This document shows, one piece after another, positions 60,965-64,000 of a stretch of DNA of 64,000 nt (positions within the stretch are counted from its first letter, which is position 1; the number at the start of each line of letters is the position of its first letter). The notes beneath the pieces are model-generated. The model did not search any database. It saw only the letters and a list, made by a program, of their open reading frames with translations, and had not been told where the DNA came from. The stretch spans positions 1,116,001 to 1,180,000 of the forward strand of contig NZ_LUAX01000001.1 of the NCBI RefSeq assembly GCF_001695575.1. Reading direction: 5' to 3'. The stretch is from Vibrio europaeus. Lineage in GTDB: Bacteria; Pseudomonadota; Gammaproteobacteria; Enterobacterales; Vibrionaceae. Both the position numbers and the translations under genes were made by a program.

Positions 60965-63418
60965 CTATAACGAATCTCTTAGTGATTTCATCGGCGTATT
61001 ACGCACCATTCTTAACACTGGAATAGCGCCTGCGACCATCAATGAAAGCATGGCTAAAGCACCAGAATGTAGATATTCCGTCGGAATAAATTGAACCTCT
61101 AAAGTCCAACCAAAAGATTGTTTTATGACGATATCAACCACTAAGTTCGCTAGTGCTAATCCTAGCGGCATGGCAATGAGCATCGCTATCGCACCAAACA
61201 CAAACAGCTGCAAACCACCCATCAAAATCAACTCTCTTCCAGACATACCTAAGCAGCGCAGCAAAGAGATATGCTTTTGACGCGAGACTTCACCAGCGAC
61301 AGTGGCAAAGAAAATACCAAACACGGCAATCACAAGCGTAATGTTACCCAAAGTATCCGCGATAGAGAAAGTGCGATCAAAGACTCTCATTGCCTGACTG
61401 TGGATATGGCTGTTATCAAAAATCCGTTCGGCATCAAGCCTGAAGATGGTTTCTAATCGCCGTTTGAGGCCAATCGGATTCACACCATCATTTAGGACAG
61501 CACCGAGGGCTACAGAACCGCTGCCGGCAAAGGCATAAAGCCAGTTGCGGTGTGATAGCAGTACTTGATTGTACGGATTGCCATAGTCGTAATAGACGCC
61601 TACGACTTGCCATCCAGAACCGAGTTTACCGGTTAAGTCGATATAGTCCCCGGGACGAATTCCAAGCTTAAGGGCCATAGACTCACTGATCATCACCCCT
61701 TTTGAGTGATGCAAATGATACCAATAATTAGGAATACCCAATTTAACTGTCAGAGCGTCGAGTTCCCCTTCTGATGCTCCTGTGCTGACAACTTGCAACG
61801 CACCTTTATCGGTTGAGATGTCTTTTTCCCAGCGCCACCATACTGAGTCCACTTCCGGCTGTTTGGTCAGCCAAGTGCTCATGCGTGCCGCTGCACTATT
61901 GTTTGGATAAATGTATAAATCTGCCGCTAGTCGCTGAGTTAACCATTTATCCGTTGTGTCTCGGAAACTGCCGACCATGGTTTCAACACCAATATTGGCA
62001 GCCATTGCCAACATAAACGCCATCGTCGCCACACCGCGGTAACTCATGCTCGCCGCTGCGTCAGCAAAGAACCAACGTACCTTCACCCAACGCAAAGTGT
62101 AGGATAAGCTTTCAAACACTTTCCAGATAATATAAGGCGTGAAGAGCGCCACACTTAGCAGCATTAACGCAATAATCGCAAAGCCTGTCTCTTGAGTTTG
62201 CGGAGCTTGGTAAAGAGCAATCGCTGCAACACAGCACGCACAAGCGATGAGCGCTTGAATAGTAAATTCAGCACCAGCAAATCGAACCAAGGATAATCTA
62301 GTCGTCAATCGACTTGGTTGAGACCGTAGCAAGCGAACCAAAGGCCACGCACAAGCCACTATTGCTCCGGCTAACGAGAGATAAAAGCTGTATAGGCTAG
62401 AACGCCAATCCCACGCTATCGACAGTCCAATATTGGTATCATACAAATCGCCTAAGCTCGCAGATACCGTTGGAATAAGCTGATTAGCCAGTAACATGCC
62501 TAAAATGTTGCCACATAACCAACCGACAAAGACTAAGGCAAAGAGTTCAAGTAGCAACGCCTGCGCTAACTGCCATCCCGACACCCCCATCTGTCTTAGA
62601 TTTCCAACCAGAGGCTGACGTTGAGTCAAGGTCATCGACATCGCTTGATAGAAGATAAATAGCCCGACTAGAAATGCTAGCATCCCCATAGCACTCAAGT
62701 TCAAATGGAACGCTTCGGTCAATGACTCAAGTTCAGCGCGAGAGCTTCGAGTGAGCACCATACCATTAGGCAGAACAGACTTGAGTTTAGCGATCTTCTC
62801 TTCTGGCATATCCGCACAAGCGATCACCGAGATTCCTGAGCTACGTTCGATCATCCTGAGTAAAGACATATCAGCGACGATACGCGTACCATTCAGTCGC
62901 CTTTCGGTATCAATACGAATAGGCCCCAGAGCGCTACCATCGTTTAACCGAATAAAGTCGCCATTATTCCATTTCATATGCAGTGCAAGATCAGCGCTAA
63001 CAAGCACAGGATATGGCGGCTTCATTAGCGCAAGAGAAGATATCTCATCGAGCAAAGAGCCGGATTCAAACTCGATCATCGCAACCGGATCGATTCCAAC
63101 CAACATTAAGTCGGTTCCATTTGCCGTCCTTATGCGTAGGCTTTCAAATGGCGCACACTGGTGGAAGCCATCACGGCGCAGTTGAACATAGAAACCTTGT
63201 GGGATCTTGTTTGCTGCGTGCTTAGGACGAATTCGGTAAGGGAGAGGATTAGAGAATAATTTTTCGCCATGTTCATAGCTCTGACGAGCATGGCTATTGA
63301 TTGAGCTAACACCAACAAGAAGAGAGACACCTAAAGTAAGACCAAGCCAAACTAGGATGATTTGAAAAGGATAACGTCTGTAGTGACCAAGTAGTGCTTT
63401 AACTACGGGCCATAACAT
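60965..63418 (-). CDS. FtsX-like ABC transporter permease
   Basis: An 817-residue permease of the MacB/LolCE (FtsX) fold with two halves, each holding a large periplasmic domain. Membrane helices lie at about 15-40, at about 245-385 (several, including a central pair), and at about 690-800. The MacB-like domains sit between the first helix and the central group and again before the last group. AAGGAGG eight bases before ATG 63418 sets the start inside the ATPase gene (20-base overlap). It presumably moves a lipid or lipoprotein, with the lipocalin protein as partner. Confidence 0.88.
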   Translation of the reverse strand: MLWPVVKALLGHYRRYPFQIILVWLGLTLGVSLLVGVSSINSHARQSYEHGEKLFSNPLPYRIRPKHAANKIPQGFYVQLRRDGFHQCAPFESLRIRTANGTDLMLVGIDPVAMIEFESGSLLDEISSLALMKPPYPVLVSADLALHMKWNNGDFIRLNDGSALGPIRIDTERRLNGTRIVADMSLLRMIERSSGISVIACADMPEEKIAKLKSVLPNGMVLTRSSRAELESLTEAFHLNLSAMGMLAFLVGLFIFYQAMSMTLTQRQPLVGNLRQMGVSGWQLAQALLLELFALVFVGWLCGNILGMLLANQLIPTVSASLGDLYDTNIGLSIAWDWRSSLYSFYLSLAGAIVACAWPLVRLLRSQPSRLTTRLSLVRFAGAEFTIQALIACACCVAAIALYQAPQTQETGFAIIALMLLSVALFTPYIIWKVFESLSYTLRWVKVRWFFADAAASMSYRGVATMAFMLAMAANIGVETMVGSFRDTTDKWLTQRLAADLYIYPNNSAAARMSTWLTKQPEVDSVWWRWEKDISTDKGALQVVSTGASEGELDALTVKLGIPNYWYHLHHSKGVMISESMALKLGIRPGDYIDLTGKLGSGWQVVGVYYDYGNPYNQVLLSHRNWLYAFAGSGSVALGAVLNDGVNPIGLKRRLETIFRLDAERIFDNSHIHSQAMRVFDRTFSIADTLGNITLVIAVFGIFFATVAGEVSRQKHISLLRCLGMSGRELILMGGLQLFVFGAIAMLIAMPLGLALANLVVDIVIKQSFGWTLEVQFIPTEYLHSGALAMLSLMVAGAIPVLRMVRNTPMKSLRDSL

Positions 63419-64000
63419 GAAGCTGTCCTCCTTGTAGCCTTATCTTCCCTTCCATATGTTCAGCAACACGTTCACTGTGCGTTACTAAAAGCAGAGTACA
63501 ATCGAGCTGTTTGGTCAATGTGGTCAGAAGACGCATCACAGCTTCTGCGTTGCGTTCATCTAAGCTACCTGTTGGTTCGTCTGCCAATAGAATCTTTGGC
63601 TCCATATAAAGCGCACGAGCAATGGCTGCCCTCTGCTGCTGACCACCAGACACCTCTTCTGGATAGCGCCCCAATAGAGGCATCAAATCAAGTGCAGAGA
63701 GAATTTGTCGCCAAAGCCCAGAATCTTCAGGAAGACCTTTGAGCTGCCGACAAAAGCGAATGTTGTCGGCAATATTTAGGGTAGGAAGAAGGTTAAACTG
63801 CTGAAAGATGAGACCAATATTGTTTCGACGATAGGCAGTACGTCTGGTTTCCGCGACTTCATGCATTGAGAACTTAGGGAAAGCAACCTCACCAGAATCT
63901 ACGGTATCTAAGCCTGCGATCAAGTTAAGTAAAGTACTCTTTCCAGAGCCACTCTCCCCCATTAAAGCAACCTGCTCTCCTTGCTTCAATGACAACTCAG
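63399..64000 (-). CDS. ABC transporter ATP-binding protein, 5' end cut by the window edge
   Basis: The C-terminal 199 or so residues of an MacB/LolD-type ATPase; the frame is open to base 64000 and the N terminus lies outside. Walker A is GESGSGKST, Q loop FQQFNLL, signature VSGGQQQRAAIARAL, Walker B ILLADEPTGSLD, and switch His in LLVTHS. Its stop overlaps the permease start by 20 bases. It energises the FtsX-like permease encoded next. Confidence 0.93.
   Translation of the reverse strand, partial: ELSLKQGEQVALMGESGSGKSTLLNLIAGLDTVDSGEVAFPKFSMHEVAETRRTAYRRNNIGLIFQQFNLLPTLNIADNIRFCRQLKGLPEDSGLWRQILSALDLMPLLGRYPEEVSGGQQQRAAIARALYMEPKILLADEPTGSLDERNAEAVMRLLTTLTKQLDCTLLLVTHSERVAEHMEGKIRLQGGQLHVMARS

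Overview
The window reads as a stretch of a Vibrio (Vibrionaceae) main chromosome. The support is gene content: a TonB2-type energy-transduction cluster that includes TtpC, a carboxynorspermidine/norspermidine operon with the Vibrio-type fused aminotransferase-decarboxylase, a long (367 aa) PurC, two chemoreceptors, and the housekeeping genes gyrA, ubiG, nrdA-nrdB-yfaE and nhaA. Most of it is densely packed core chromosome. The most accessory-looking part is 24.2-26.1 kb: an A/T-rich orphan coiled-coil membrane protein followed by palindromic repeats. No tRNA, rRNA, CRISPR array, integrase or complete insertion sequence was seen.

Layout. 0-2.4 kb: a chemoreceptor cut by the left edge, translationally coupled to a small Cys-rich protein. 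2.4-8.8 kb: a GGDEF cyclase, a DUF2726 protein, two orphan periplasmic solute-binding-like proteins, a CitA/DcuS-type two-component system and a small unknown gene. 8.8-16.1 kb: a TonB-dependent receptor and a separately promoted, tightly overlapping six-gene TonB2 cluster (DUF3450, ttpC, exbB2, exbD2, tonB2, TPR), each with a Fur-box candidate. 16.1-22.1 kb: a CpxRA-like two-component system, an MBL-fold hydrolase, a lactate/malate-type dehydrogenase, an EamA transporter and a glycerophosphodiesterase. 22.1-24.1 kb: LexA-controlled sulA and PurR-controlled purC. 26.1-32.6 kb: a secreted EF-hand protein, a LysR regulator, the YjjI/YjjW glycyl-radical enzyme and its activase, a full chemoreceptor and a small membrane protein. 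32.7-40.7 kb: gyrA, ubiG, nrdAB-yfaE. 40.7-44.3 kb: a small hypothetical gene, a YfaY-type CinA protein, a DUF3943 protein and a GcvR-like ACT protein.

44.3-49.8 kb is the norspermidine operon: fused diaminobutyrate aminotransferase/decarboxylase, carboxynorspermidine synthase, nspC. It is preceded by about 550 bases that can fold and may encode an 11-residue leader peptide. 50.3-58.3 kb is a biofilm-adhesin locus: a 1923-residue secreted adhesin (retention module with a LapG-type TAAG site, VCBS, nine cadherin-like repeats, VWA, RTX repeats) divergent from a TolC-family outer-membrane protein and an OmpA-family lipoprotein-like partner. From memory this is the frhA neighbourhood of V. cholerae. 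The inner-membrane ABC and membrane-fusion subunits of the secretion system are not here. nhaA follows, then an ABC ATPase/FtsX-like permease/AttH-like lipocalin operon cut by the right edge.

Start codons were chosen by Shine-Dalgarno position and family fit, so several coding regions are shorter than the longest open frame. All database-type statements come from memory of the families; nothing was searched or computed.
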